Shown here piece by piece: positions 24,871-33,077 of a stretch of 64,000 bases of DNA. This DNA comes from Lactobacillus melliventris (lineage in GTDB: Bacteria > Bacillota > Bacilli > Lactobacillales > Lactobacillaceae): assembly GCF_013346935.1 (NCBI RefSeq), contig NZ_JAAEEB010000005.1, positions 48,144 to 112,143 of the forward strand. Reading direction: 5' to 3'. The notes beneath the pieces were generated by a model. That model ran no database searches, was not told the origin of the DNA, and saw only the letters and a list, made by a program, of their open reading frames with translations. How positions within the stretch are numbered: position 1 is the first letter of the stretch; each line of letters starts with the position of its first letter. The position numbers were made by a program, and so were the translations under genes.

Positions 24871-26352
24871 ATGAGTAAAAATAATCTTTGCAAGAAAGTG
24901 ATCGTCTCTTTGACCACTGTGACTTTACTGACAGGGTTTTTAAAGCAAGCGCCGCCGAGTGTCTTAAATGCCATGCCGGAAAAAGTAAGTGCAGCTAAGA
25001 AAAGTAGTCGAACTAGAAGAATAAAAAGGGTGGGAACCAATTCCGCTGTCTATGTCCGCAAGGGCCAAAAGCTGGTTAAATCCAAGAAAATCATCAAGGC
25101 GGGTCAAAAAGTACGTATTTATGGCCAAAAAACTGTTAAGGGTAAACTGTTTTATCGCATTGGTAAAAATAAATTTGTTAAAGCCGTTAACATTCAAGGC
25201 AAAATTTATCAAGTAACCAAAGATACGGTACTTTATACTCGAAATGGCAAAAAAGTAAAAGCAATTCACAAAGGACAAAAAATCAGGATTTTTGGTGCGC
25301 CAAAAGTAATTAAGGGCAAGAAATGCTACGCCACTAGCCACGGTTACATCAAAAGGAGTGTGTTAGCCCAGATAAATTCAGCGGCGAAATCACCTAAGCA
25401 GGTGATTAAAACTCTGTCGCCTGCAGTAAATATTACTAACGAATTGGCAAAAAGTATTGCTGATAATAAGACGCAAACTGCCACCACGTTGGCATTTAAT
25501 GGCTCTAGCATGAATAATACGCCAAGCAATAGTTTTACTCCTAATGTAAATAAGACTACTCAGGGTGAAACTAATAATAACCATATTAATAGTGCATCCA
25601 GTAAAAATGGGACAGAAAACTCTGATAAGTCTGAAGTATCTAATGATAGCAATACTGCACAAAATCCACATAATGCGGACAATCTTGCAGATGCACACTG
25701 TGCTAATGTAATTTCGGAAGCAACTGAAACTAATGATAAAAATACCTCTGAATCTAAAACACCAGAAGATAAGGTGAATCCCGATCAGCCGAATACCTCT
25801 GATGATGCGGCACAGGATACAGCCTCCGCTAATTTACCAGATCCTAGTGCTGCTAGTGAGAATGTTTCAGCCTCTTATACCAAGGTGTTTTCACCTAGTA
25901 AATTTAGACAAGTCTTTTTAAGGGAACTTAATCAGGAGCGGGTTAGTCGGGGCTTAAGCAAATTAACAGCAGACCCTACTTATGACAAGATTGTTCAAGA
26001 ACGTGCCCAGGATTTAATCAAGAATTTTGGACTTTATGATAAATCTGGAACGTCTATTTTACAAAAGGCTTTTCAAGAAAAGGGCATTGATTATCCCATA
26101 TTGGGAGAATGTATTGCCAGTTTTTCGTGGGAGTGGACTATTAACCGCACTACCAACATGCTAGAACTTGCACTTGATGGTGGATCAACTGAAGAGGTTG
26201 CCAGCAGCATTCTTTATGAATATCTTAACAATAATATAACTAGGGACGGGAAATATCGGGACATATTGCTTGATCCGGCTGCTAGAACAATTGGCCTAGG
26301 AGCAGCCTTTGAGAAAACTACTGTTTATTCGGCCGTAGCTGTGATGCCATGA
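24871..26352 (+). CDS. Secreted SLAP protein with C-terminal CAP (SCP/PR1) domain
   Basis: A 493-residue exported protein. The N-terminal signal sequence ends near VSAAKK. Two SLAP repeats follow directly (NSAVYVRKGQKLVK and KDTVLYTRNGKKVK, about residues 50-170), so the wall anchor is N-terminal, opposite to the hydrolases. A long Asn/Ser/Thr/Asp-rich linker (about 170-345) leads to a CAP domain (about 350-493) with FLRELNQERVSRGLSKLTAD and a closing AARTIGLGAAFEKTTVYSAV. CAP domains in bacteria are extracellular; some bind lipids or act as proteases, and the activity here is unknown. The start is the ATG at 24871 preceded by AAAGG. Confidence 0.82.
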   Translation: MSKNNLCKKVIVSLTTVTLLTGFLKQAPPSVLNAMPEKVSAAKKSSRTRRIKRVGTNSAVYVRKGQKLVKSKKIIKAGQKVRIYGQKTVKGKLFYRIGKNKFVKAVNIQGKIYQVTKDTVLYTRNGKKVKAIHKGQKIRIFGAPKVIKGKKCYATSHGYIKRSVLAQINSAAKSPKQVIKTLSPAVNITNELAKSIADNKTQTATTLAFNGSSMNNTPSNSFTPNVNKTTQGETNNNHINSASSKNGTENSDKSEVSNDSNTAQNPHNADNLADAHCANVISEATETNDKNTSESKTPEDKVNPDQPNTSDDAAQDTASANLPDPSAASENVSASYTKVFSPSKFRQVFLRELNQERVSRGLSKLTADPTYDKIVQERAQDLIKNFGLYDKSGTSILQKAFQEKGIDYPILGECIASFSWEWTINRTTNMLELALDGGSTEEVASSILYEYLNNNITRDGKYRDILLDPAARTIGLGAAFEKTTVYSAVAVMP

Positions 26353-26419
26353 TAATATAACAGTGATATTTCAGTTACTGGCAAAGCAAATTATTTATAG
26401 TAACAGTGTTATCATTTTT
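26349..26419 (+). terminator. Probable terminator of the SLAP-CAP gene
   Basis: Outer stem ATGATAA / TTATCAT and inner stem GTTACT / AGTAAC, followed by TTTTT. The outer arm overlaps the stop codon. Confidence 0.5.
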
Positions 26420-26580
26420 AGTCAGACTTATAAATAAAGTTAAAGAATTAACTTATTAATATTTATATTCTTTTTTCATAGTGCTAGAATATAAGCCATG
26501 TAACTCAAAAGGAGTTATAGCGTTCTTAATTTTTAACTAAGTACGTCAAAATGTTGTCAATGGAAAAAGGAAGGCTCAAT

Positions 26581-27387
26581 ATGAGTAAAAATAGTTTTTA
26601 TAGAAAAATGATAGTTTCTGTAGCTGGTGCAACATTGTTAGCAGTTGGCGTAAATCAATTGCCTGTCAATGCTTTAGGTAGTACTCCAACTGAAGTTAGT
26701 GCTGCTAAAAAAGCTAATAAAACTAAAAAAGTTGGTGCAAATTCTGCTGTTTACAAGCAAAAGGGCAAGAAGTTAGTTAAGACTAAGGTAACAGTTAAGG
26801 TTGGCCAAAAAGTTAGTGTTCTTGGCAAAAAGACTGTTAAAGGCAAGGTTTACTATAAGATTGGCAAAAACCAATATATTAAAGCCGTTAATGTTGATGG
26901 TAAAACTGTTCAAGTAGTTAAAAACACTGTTTTGGTAACTAGAAGTGGTAAGGCTTTAAAGAAGAGCAAAGTTCGTAAAGGCCAAAAAGTTACCGTTTAT
27001 GGTGGTACTGTTAAAATTAAGGGTAAGAAGTATTACTCAACTTCAGCTGGATACATTAAAGTAAGTGCTTTAGCTAAAGACAAGACAGAGGTTACGCCAA
27101 TTAGCTCAACAGGTTCAACCGGCTCGACTGGTTCTAACGGTTCAACCGGCTCGACTGGTTCTAACGGTTCAACTAGTTCTAATGGCTCAACTGGCTCAAC
27201 TAGTTCCAACGGTTCAACTGGCTCAACTAGTTCTAACGGTTCAACCGGCTCAACTAGTTCCAACGGTTCAACCGGCTCAACCAGTTCTAACGGTTCAACC
27301 AGCTCAACTGGTTCTAATGGCTCCACTGGCTCAGCTGGTTCAACTGGTTCTAGCAGTTCATCCGCTAATACTACTCCTTCAAAGTAA
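26581..27387 (+). CDS. Secreted SLAP protein with Ser/Gly repeat tail
   Basis: A 268-residue exported protein. Its signal sequence and two SLAP repeats (NSAVYKQKGKKLVKTK, KNTVLVTRSGKALKKSK) are close relatives of those in the preceding SLAP-CAP gene, so the pair looks like a tandem duplication. After residue 170 it switches to a tail of Ser-Thr-Gly-Ser-Asn-Gly repeats with no second domain. The tail could be a stalk, a glycosylated surface brush, or the remnant of a longer protein. It has no LPXTG motif. The start at 26581 is preceded by AAGGAAGG; a reading from 26551 is unsupported. Confidence 0.8.
   Translation: MSKNSFYRKMIVSVAGATLLAVGVNQLPVNALGSTPTEVSAAKKANKTKKVGANSAVYKQKGKKLVKTKVTVKVGQKVSVLGKKTVKGKVYYKIGKNQYIKAVNVDGKTVQVVKNTVLVTRSGKALKKSKVRKGQKVTVYGGTVKIKGKKYYSTSAGYIKVSALAKDKTEVTPISSTGSTGSTGSNGSTGSTGSNGSTSSNGSTGSTSSNGSTGSTSSNGSTGSTSSNGSTGSTSSNGSTSSTGSNGSTGSAGSTGSSSSSANTTPSK
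27103..27363 (+). repeat. Low-complexity Ser-Gly-Thr-Asn coding repeat
   Basis: About 260 bp of 9-bp-based units (TCAACCGGC / TCAACTAGT / TCTAACGGT and variants) encoding repeats such as STGSTGSNG and STSSNG. Third-position differences between units show that it is not a very recent expansion. Confidence 0.9.
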
Positions 27388-27408
27388 ATAATATTTAATA
27401 TTACTAGC

Positions 27409-27475
27409 AAAAGAGACCTAAATGGTATCCCTGATAAATACTAAAATGTCTTACTGGATTTTTAGGTCTCTTTTT
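27409..27475 (+). terminator. Terminator of the SLAP/Ser-Gly gene
   Basis: AAAAGAGACCTAAA (27409-27422) pairs with TTTAGGTCTCTTTT, with a 36-nt loop and a T-run. Confidence 0.75.
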
Positions 27476-27481
27476 ATATTC

Positions 27482-27516
27482 AAAAACGCAGTTGCTCTAA
27501 ATGAGAGGTAACTGCG
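27482..27516 (-). terminator. Terminator of the Gfo/Idh/MocA gene
   Basis: Stem CGCAGTTGCTCT / AGAGGTAACTGCG with a T-run on the minus strand. Confidence 0.75.
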
Positions 27517-27529
27517 CTTTTAATTTTAT

Positions 27530-28495
27530 TTATTTGACCGACTCTTTTGCTTGAGCTAGAACAGCCATTACAGCTACGCTGTGATCATACAATTTGTCAG
27601 CTTCCACAGTGTCGTGATTGTCAATAATTTTAACAAAGTCTGTAAATTCACTCGCCATCCGATGATCAAATTGGTTAAAGTTAAATTCACTGTTTTCACC
27701 GTTTCTTCGTTCAATGGTAAAGTTTTTGATTACGCCCGTTGAACCTTCAAAATAGATAGTGCCTTTTTCACCCTCAATAAAGGATCTTGGCGTAGTATAG
27801 CTGTCCTTTGAAGCAATCAAAACAGCTTGCTTGTCTGGGTAAACTAAGTTAAGTATACCGGAAGTATCAATATGCTGCTGGATCACTGGGTAATATTGCA
27901 CCTTTTCCGGTTTGCCAAAAAGGCCAACGGCTAAATGAATGTTGTAAATATTTAAATCCATTAAGGTGCCACCGTCTTTTGCTGGATCAAAAACGGGAGC
28001 GATCTTACCCTGCAAGAAATCATCATAGCGGCTAGAGTACTGTGTATAGTTCAGAGAGATGATATGAATAGGCGCTATTTTGGTTAATTTTCGTTTGATT
28101 TCCTTATAATTTGGCAGATGAATATTGGTAATAGCTTCAACAATAATTACATTATGATCATCAGCTATTTTTTTAAGTTCCTGAGCTTGAGCAACGGTTT
28201 CAACATAGGGCTTTTCACAAATAACATTTTTGCCAGCCAGAACGGCTTTTTTAACAACGTCATAATGCAAAAAGTTAGGTACGGCGACGTAAACGGTGTC
28301 TACGTTGTCGTCATTGCACAACTGATCGTTATCCGCAAAGACCTCTTTAATACCGTACTGCTTAGCTAAATCTTCAGCGATATGGCGACTGCGCTTAGTC
28401 GTAGAGATTGCTGCTAGTTCCAAATTTTTAATTTTAGCTGCAGTAGTTAAAAAATCATGGACAATTTTGCCACTGCCAATAATACCTAATTTCAT
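27530..28495 (-). CDS. Gfo/Idh/MocA-family NAD(P)-dependent oxidoreductase
   Basis: A 321-residue cytoplasmic dehydrogenase. The N-terminal Rossmann motif is KLGIIGSGKIVHDF, the conserved EKP motif occurs as NVICEKPYVE near residue 95, and a C-terminal alpha/beta substrate domain contains DGGTLMDLNIYNIHLAVGLFG, whose Asp and His are typical of the family active site. Such enzymes oxidise or reduce sugars, sugar phosphates or related polyols; the substrate here is not evident. It is a single gene on the minus strand with its own terminator. Confidence 0.85.
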   Translation of the reverse strand: MKLGIIGSGKIVHDFLTTAAKIKNLELAAISTTKRSRHIAEDLAKQYGIKEVFADNDQLCNDDNVDTVYVAVPNFLHYDVVKKAVLAGKNVICEKPYVETVAQAQELKKIADDHNVIIVEAITNIHLPNYKEIKRKLTKIAPIHIISLNYTQYSSRYDDFLQGKIAPVFDPAKDGGTLMDLNIYNIHLAVGLFGKPEKVQYYPVIQQHIDTSGILNLVYPDKQAVLIASKDSYTTPRSFIEGEKGTIYFEGSTGVIKNFTIERRNGENSEFNFNQFDHRMASEFTDFVKIIDNHDTVEADKLYDHSVAVMAVLAQAKESVK

Positions 28496-28593
28496 TTTGG
28501 ACCTCCATTTTACTGATGAAAATATTTAAAAGAGTTAACACCCTTATTTTATCTCATCGAATAGATCTGGAGAACCCTATCATTTTAGATTAT

Positions 28594-29367
28594 TTAGTTG
28601 TAGCTGGGGTCTGGGGTCGCATTTTTAACTTCGTCAGGTAGGCTTAAAGAGTCAGAGCCACCAAAGCCAAACATTTTAAGTTTGAAAGATGCTGGTGTCT
28701 TTTTATCATAATTCATCTTAAAGGAAACAGCATAGTCTGTTACTTCTTCGTCTTTCAGAGTGAAAGTAACGTAGCATTTGCTGAGTTTAACGTGTTTTTT
28801 GAAAGACTTGGTGTCTACCTTATAATCTTTAAAAATCTGGTTTAAAAGTTTGGCTGCTTTAGTCATGCTGACGCTACTTTTGAGAGTATAAACACCTTTT
28901 TTATGACTAAGACGGGCATTCTTGTTGAAATCATGTTTAACACTCTTGGTAAATTTCTTAATTGTGCTTTCATATTTTTGCATGTCCGGCTGTGCAGTTT
29001 CACTGTCTTCAAGAGGTATATATTGCCATTTACCATCTACTTTGGTGTAAAGGCGGTTAGAAGTCAGATCAACCCATTGTTCTACTTTACCTTTGTTTTT
29101 ACCAGCTCTGACAGTAGTAATAGATTGCACTAGTTGAGGTTTGGTAACGAAGGTGCCATGGGCATCAAAACCCAGTTTTTGCTTACCACTTTTAATCTTA
29201 GTGGTGAAAACGTATTGGCCACTGGTTGGTTCCGCCTTTTTATTGTTAACAATCGCAATAGCTTGCTTTTTATTTAACGCTGCGTCAACTGTTTTGGCGT
29301 GAGTCAAACCACCACCAACAAGGGCGGCAGATAATAATACAGTAGAAATTAGTTTTTTAAATTTCAT
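28594..29367 (-). CDS. Secreted protein of DUF6612-like type
   Basis: A 257-residue protein with a cleavable signal peptide (MKFKKLISTVLLSAALVGG, cleavage near VDAA). The mature part is basic and beta-rich, with segments such as KVEQWVDLTSNRLYTKVDGKW that fit the lipoprotein-like DUF6612 fold (related in shape to LolA/LppX beta-sheet carriers). No lipobox Cys is present. It shares layout (QEWVD/QWVDL, a G-x-YTL segment, a final short acidic tail) with the lipoprotein gene upstream on the same strand, suggesting paralogues. Function is unknown; binding of a hydrophobic ligand at the cell surface is a guess from the fold. Confidence 0.7.
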   Translation of the reverse strand: MKFKKLISTVLLSAALVGGGLTHAKTVDAALNKKQAIAIVNNKKAEPTSGQYVFTTKIKSGKQKLGFDAHGTFVTKPQLVQSITTVRAGKNKGKVEQWVDLTSNRLYTKVDGKWQYIPLEDSETAQPDMQKYESTIKKFTKSVKHDFNKNARLSHKKGVYTLKSSVSMTKAAKLLNQIFKDYKVDTKSFKKHVKLSKCYVTFTLKDEEVTDYAVSFKMNYDKKTPASFKLKMFGFGGSDSLSLPDEVKNATPDPSYN

Positions 29368-29557
29368 TAGTAATATCTCCTTTTTTAAGATAACTATATT
29401 TTATATCTAAAAAAATTTTGTATACCTTTTTTAGTTAAATTTTTATTAAAATTATATATATTAGTCTGCCCAACAGGTCTTGACCAAATAAAAGTCTGAA
29501 TAATCCTGTTGCCATTGGTGGTAGAGCTTGATTTTTAGATAATCCGGTCATAAAAAT

Positions 29558-29587
29558 AGTCCCGCAAGTTGCTTAATTTGCAGGACT
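29558..29587 (-). terminator. Second hairpin in the 29.4-29.7 kb gap
   Basis: AGTCC/GGACT and GCAA/TTGC pairs with an 8-10 nt loop, followed on the minus strand by ATTTTTAT. Together with the hairpin at 29620 it lies downstream of the lipoprotein gene. Nothing else is seen in the 340-bp gap 29368-29707. Confidence 0.5.
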
Positions 29588-29619
29588 CATTTCATTATTC
29601 GACATTTTTTCTAAATTAA

Positions 29620-29657
29620 AAGGACTAGCTTCTGCTTAGTAGCGGAAGTAAGTCCTT
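29620..29657 (-). terminator. Terminator of the lipoprotein gene
   Basis: Outer stem AAGGACT / AGTCCTT and an 8-bp inner stem (CTTCTGCT / AGCGGAAG) with a 4-nt loop, followed on the minus strand by a T-rich stretch. Confidence 0.7.
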
Positions 29658-29707
29658 AACTAGAAGCCCATAAACTTTGCAGGTTTTAGGGTTCACATTA
29701 ATAATAG

Positions 29708-30505
29708 TTATTTCTTCTTTTTACTTGTTTCAGGTAATGGCTTAGCGTTAAGTGCATTGTTGGGAATCTTTAAAAAGTCTCTGCTGCCAATGTTGCCGTA
29801 ACTTTGACCAGCACTGAAGCGCATTAATTTGTTTACTTTAATTTTAACTAAGTATTGAAACGTATAAAGCTTCTTATTTTTAACCACTAGCTTTGCGGTC
29901 ATACCTTGAATCTTACCTATTTTGGCTATTTTACGGTAAATCGTTTGTTGCTTTGAGCTTTGATTATTAGTGACAAAGATAGGGTCAAGCGCCTTCTTTA
30001 TGGTCTTTTGATCTTTAACTGTTGCATCTAGCGTATATGTTTGCCCCTTACGCGTCATTTTATAAGCTTTTGTAAGAGCTGCAGGCGGATCCATTAACAT
30101 AGGGTTGTTGACTATGGAGTCTAATAAATCAACGTATGAATGACCAGTTAATTTGTTAAAGTCGCTCTTATACCAACTGCTTTCACCATTAATATAGATA
30201 TGATTGGAATTATCAACCCATTCTTGTGCAGACTGGGTTTTGCCTTTCACCTGTGTTTGGGAATTAAGTTGAAAAACGGTGGGATTGCCTCCAAAGAGGG
30301 CAGTCGTAGCAACAACTTGGTTAGAGGTATCAGTACCCAAAGTGATGACTTGTTTTGCCTGCCCACTCTTAAAAGATTTCTGTGAACATTTGATTACTTG
30401 GCTTTTAGTTAAAATTGGTTCGCTTTGCTTTTTTGGCTTCGAGCAACCACCAGCAATTAAAGCCGCCATTAAGCTTAGGCCCAGCATTAGTTTTTTAATT
30501 TTCAT
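29708..30505 (-). CDS. Lipoprotein of DUF6612-like type
   Basis: A 265-residue lipoprotein. The signal peptide ends in the lipobox IAGGC (Cys near residue 21), which would be lipidated and held on the outer face of the membrane. The mature part has QSAQEWVDNSNHIYINGESSW and KMTRKGQTYTLDATVKD, matching the neighbouring DUF6612-like protein in order and spacing. The C-terminus is basic (ETSKKKK). Function is unknown. Terminator-like hairpins separate it from the downstream paralogue, so the two genes are probably transcribed separately. Confidence 0.75.
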   Translation of the reverse strand: MKIKKLMLGLSLMAALIAGGCSKPKKQSEPILTKSQVIKCSQKSFKSGQAKQVITLGTDTSNQVVATTALFGGNPTVFQLNSQTQVKGKTQSAQEWVDNSNHIYINGESSWYKSDFNKLTGHSYVDLLDSIVNNPMLMDPPAALTKAYKMTRKGQTYTLDATVKDQKTIKKALDPIFVTNNQSSKQQTIYRKIAKIGKIQGMTAKLVVKNKKLYTFQYLVKIKVNKLMRFSAGQSYGNIGSRDFLKIPNNALNAKPLPETSKKKK

Positions 30506-30663
30506 AACGAGTTAGATAATCTCTTTTCTTATAATCATTATTATTTCTATTGTATCTTAAAACTTGAATTTAAAAAACGATTTTTAACCCTAAAACCTAT
30601 GAAAACAAAATGTAAATGTGTAAAATAGTAAGTGAAACATTTAATTTGCAAAGGAGATATTTC

Positions 30664-31356
30664 ATGTCAAAATTAGTTTTGATTCGTCACGGACAAAGTG
30701 AATGGAACCTTGAAAATAAATTTACTGGTTGGATTGATGTAGATTTATCAGAAAAAGGCGTTGAAGAAGCCAAGAATGCGGGTAAGTTAATTAAGGAACA
30801 CGGCTTGAAATTTGACCAAGCTTATACTTCAGTTTTAACTCGTGCCATTAAGACTTTGCACTATGCCTTGGAAGAAAGCGACCAACTTTGGGTTCCCGAA
30901 ACTAAGACCTGGAGATTAAACGAGCGTCACTACGGTGGCTTGCAAGGCTTAAACAAGAAGGCTACTGCTGACAAGTACGGTGATGAACAAGTCCACATTT
31001 GGCGTCGTTCATACGATGTTTTACCACCAAAGATTGAGGATGACTCTAAATACAGTCAAGTTCACGATCGTCGTTACGCTGATCTTGACCCACACATTAT
31101 TCCTCGGACTGAGAACTTAAAGGTTTGCTTAAAGAGAGTTATGCCATTCTGGGAAGATCACATTGCACCAGACCTATTGGCTGGTAAGAATGTCATTATT
31201 GCCGCTCATGGTAATTCACTTCGTGCTTTGACTAAATACATCGAAAACATTTCTGACGCTGATATTATGAACTTGGAAATGAAGACCGGTGAACCTGTAG
31301 TTTACACCTTTGATGACAAGTTGAATGTCACTAACAAAGAGAAGTTAGACGACTAA
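30664..31356 (+). CDS. gpmA: 2,3-bisphosphoglycerate-dependent phosphoglycerate mutase
   Basis: A 230-residue glycolytic enzyme interconverting 3- and 2-phosphoglycerate. The phosphohistidine motif [10 protein letters not shown] lies at the N-terminus, followed by [15 protein letters not shown]. The second catalytic block is [20 protein letters not shown], and the second active-site His is in [10 protein letters not shown] near residue 182. Length is exactly that of GpmA. The ATG at 30664 is preceded by AAAGGAG; the longer reading from 30616 is rejected. It is a single gene with a strong terminator and preferred codons, as expected for a glycolytic housekeeping gene. Confidence 0.97.
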   Translation: MSKLVLIRHGQSEWNLENKFTGWIDVDLSEKGVEEAKNAGKLIKEHGLKFDQAYTSVLTRAIKTLHYALEESDQLWVPETKTWRLNERHYGGLQGLNKKATADKYGDEQVHIWRRSYDVLPPKIEDDSKYSQVHDRRYADLDPHIIPRTENLKVCLKRVMPFWEDHIAPDLLAGKNVIIAAHGNSLRALTKYIENISDADIMNLEMKTGEPVVYTFDDKLNVTNKEKLDD

Positions 31357-31372
31357 TTTTAAGTTAAAAAAT

Positions 31373-31405
31373 AAAATTCCTAACCTTCATGGTTAGGAAT
31401 TTTTT
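31373..31405 (+). terminator. Terminator of gpmA
   Basis: AAATTCCTAACC / GGTTAGGAATTT stem with a 5-nt loop and T-run. Confidence 0.93.
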
Positions 31406-31416
31406 GTAGCTGCAGT

Positions 31417-31500
31417 TTATTTGTCAATTTTGACAGAAGCGTCAAGTTGTCGACCATATCGTTCAGCATATTCTTTTAATTTTGGTTTGATTTTTTTCAA
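31417..31500 (-). CDS. Possible 27-residue microprotein
   Basis: On the minus strand a TTG start at 31500 is preceded by AAAGGAG (about 11 nt away) and reads 27 codons to a stop at 31417. The product is basic and helical (KKIKPKLKEYAERYGRQLDA). A TACAAT-like -10 lies upstream. I do not recognise it. It may be a real small peptide or the remnant of a decayed gene. The stretch 31357-31996 is otherwise gene-poor: it holds the gpmA terminator, this frame, a second short frame at 31842-31946 and a terminator at 31955. Confidence 0.3.
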   Translation of the reverse strand: MKKIKPKLKEYAERYGRQLDASVKIDK

Positions 31501-31841
31501 TAAAGTCTACTCTCCTTTTTATCACTTATACTCCGCAACATATTGTACTTTAATATATTCAAAACACTATATGTTGAAAAGGCTATTGCTTTTAGGCTTT
31601 AGCATGATTATCAATCCGGTTCTTTTTTCCAGCACAAAAAAGCAAAAAAATAGATCAAGTCTTTTCCAAAAGAAATACTTGATTTATCTTTTTGCCTAAA
31701 AATTAATTTTTACATTTTCTACTATTGCAATACCGTGCAAAGTATAGTTTTTTCCAGGAATTGATTCCTTATAAGAAATTGTATTAAACGACATTTCAAT
31801 GCTTAAAGCTACTAATATAGCTTTTAAAATGAAAAAAGTAA

Positions 31842-31946
31842 AACATTAGTACAAACAAGATTATTAATGAAATAAAAGAACTAAGTAAAAAACATGGCTA
31901 CCCGCCATATGCTGACCAATATATTATCAGAGTGACCTTACCATAA
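31842..31946 (+). other. Short open frame that looks like a gene remnant
   Basis: Thirty-four codons without a normal start codon, reading ELSKKHGYPPYADQYIIRV before a stop. The peptide looks protein-like but has no start or ribosome binding site, so it is probably the tail end of a decayed gene. Confidence 0.25.
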
Positions 31947-31954
31947 AGATATTA

Positions 31955-31996
31955 AAAACCGATCTGTTCAATTACTAGGCAGATCGGTTTTGTTCT
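31955..31996. terminator. Terminator next to the toxin gene
   Basis: Perfect 12-bp inverted repeat AAAACCGATCTG / CAGATCGGTTTT with a 13-nt loop, with A- and T-rich flanks, so it can serve both strands. It ends the toxin-antitoxin transcript. Confidence 0.85.
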
Positions 31997-32353
31997 TTAG
32001 TTTTTGCCTTTTCTTTTGGATTTCAAAGCAATAGCAAAATCAGCAATTTCATTTTGATCTCGCTTACTTAAATGACCGATTCCCTTAAAGGTTAAACCTC
32101 TTTTGGGAAAGCGGTAAAGCTTACCAATATCGACCCATGAGGGTTTCATTAAACCGGCAGCTTGCCATTCTTTAATTGGATAATACTGTTGCCTGATATA
32201 AGCCGATTCATTTTTGTACTTACTGGTAATTTTATAAGCTTCAACTGTTTGCGCCGAAACTTTGCGAATTAATACTGGTCTACGCTTACCACCATCAGTT
32301 TCTACATAACTAACGTATAAGCTAATTAGGCCATTAGTCTTCATTTGGATCAT
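31997..32353 (-). CDS. Type II toxin, PemK/MazF-like
   Basis: A 118-residue basic protein, second gene of a toxin-antitoxin pair. LYVSYVETDGGKRRPVLIRKV resembles the first beta strands and the RPVLV box of PemK/MazF-like endoribonucleases, and the C-terminal LSKRDQNEIADFAIALK resembles their last helix. The match is partial and the central part is divergent, so the enzymatic class is provisional. The start (ATG at 32353 or 32344) overlaps the end of the antitoxin gene, implying coupled translation. If active, it would cleave mRNA when the antitoxin is degraded. Confidence 0.65.
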   Translation of the reverse strand: MIQMKTNGLISLYVSYVETDGGKRRPVLIRKVSAQTVEAYKITSKYKNESAYIRQQYYPIKEWQAAGLMKPSWVDIGKLYRFPKRGLTFKGIGHLSKRDQNEIADFAIALKSKRKGKN

Positions 32354-32615
32354 TTAGCCAATTAGCAACTTCTTTAGCGTCTTTAAACTCCACTATTGGA
32401 GTATTTTCAGTGGCCTTTAAAAAACGTAACTCTGCTCGTTCTGTTTCACTTAAAGTTGGCTTAAAGGGTAAAGCACCATCTGCAACGATTTGCTTATAAA
32501 GCATGTTAATAGCCGTGGTGGGTGTTAGGCCCAACTCACTTAAAACTGCTTCGGTATTTTCAGCCAAGTTTTTATCAATTTGTACTTGAACTCTTTTTTT
32601 ATCTTTAGCTGCCAT
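32334..32615 (-). CDS. RelB/DinJ-family antitoxin
   Basis: A 93-residue protein. RVQVQIDKNLAENTEAVLSELG followed by TPTTAINMLYKQIVADGALPF is a clear RelB/DinJ ribbon-helix-helix DNA-binding domain. The acidic C-terminus (VANWLNDPNED) is the expected toxin-neutralising tail. It is the first gene of the operon and overlaps the toxin gene by about 20 bp. It would repress its own promoter together with the toxin; an inverted repeat suited to this lies at 32637-32669. Confidence 0.85.
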   Translation of the reverse strand: MAAKDKKRVQVQIDKNLAENTEAVLSELGLTPTTAINMLYKQIVADGALPFKPTLSETERAELRFLKATENTPIVEFKDAKEVANWLNDPNED

Positions 32616-32636
32616 GACTGTCTCGCCTCTCTCAAA

Positions 32637-32669
32637 TAGTACTCTAATTGTACTACTGTTTGAGTACTA
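32637..32669 (-). promoter_or_regulatory. Probable operator of the toxin-antitoxin operon
   Basis: TAGTACTC (32637-32644) and GAGTACTA (32662-32669) form a perfect 8-bp inverted repeat, with a further GTAC at 32650-32653 and a TACAAT-like -10 on the minus strand between them. Nothing gene-like is seen in the rest of 32616-33077 apart from the hairpin at 32952. Confidence 0.6.
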
Positions 32670-32951
32670 CTTCGATTTCTATGCCTTTTTGGCTTTTGCT
32701 TTAATTTTAACCGCTTCGCTACTGCTTGGGAGAAAGATAGTTAATCATTAATTTTTACAATGATTATTAGCAAAATCAAAATTTTTGATAGCTAAAAGAT
32801 TTATTTAATTCAAAAAAGAACTTATAAACTGGCTAGACTAACTTTTACCAGAAGCAAGAGGAAGATGACCTCATTTTTATGCAATAAAAAACCAATTAAC
32901 AGCTAAGTCATCAACAGGATAAATTATAGAGTCTTAAATTTGATAATAACG

Positions 32952-33002
32952 AAAAGAACGAATAAAAGATAAAAGATGTATATCACTTTTATCCGTTCTT
33001 TT
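32952..33002 (-). terminator. Probable terminator of the AraC-type gene at 33078
   Basis: AAAAGAACG pairs with CGTTCTTTT, with extra ATAAAAG/CTTTTAT pairing inside; the T-run lies within the stem. Confidence 0.45.
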
Positions 33003-33077
33003 GCTTTACAATTGCGTTTCGAGTTCTGTGAAGATTAACACATTTTCACATTAATATATATTTTTAATGCGTAAGTC

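Noticed and set aside
27033..27410. 125-codon minus-strand frame rich in Glu-Pro-Val-Leu
   Set aside because: It is the complement of the Ser/Gly repeat tail of the SLAP gene; the repetitive DNA keeps several frames open and there is no ribosome binding site.
26349..27475. Tandem SLAP genes considered as a CRISPR-like or phase-variable repeat array
   Set aside because: The repeats are in frame, coding and of variable unit length without unique spacers.
31421..31699. 92-codon plus-strand frame after gpmA
   Set aside because: No ribosome binding site, odd composition and overlap with the terminator-proximal region; a better-supported small frame exists on the other strand.
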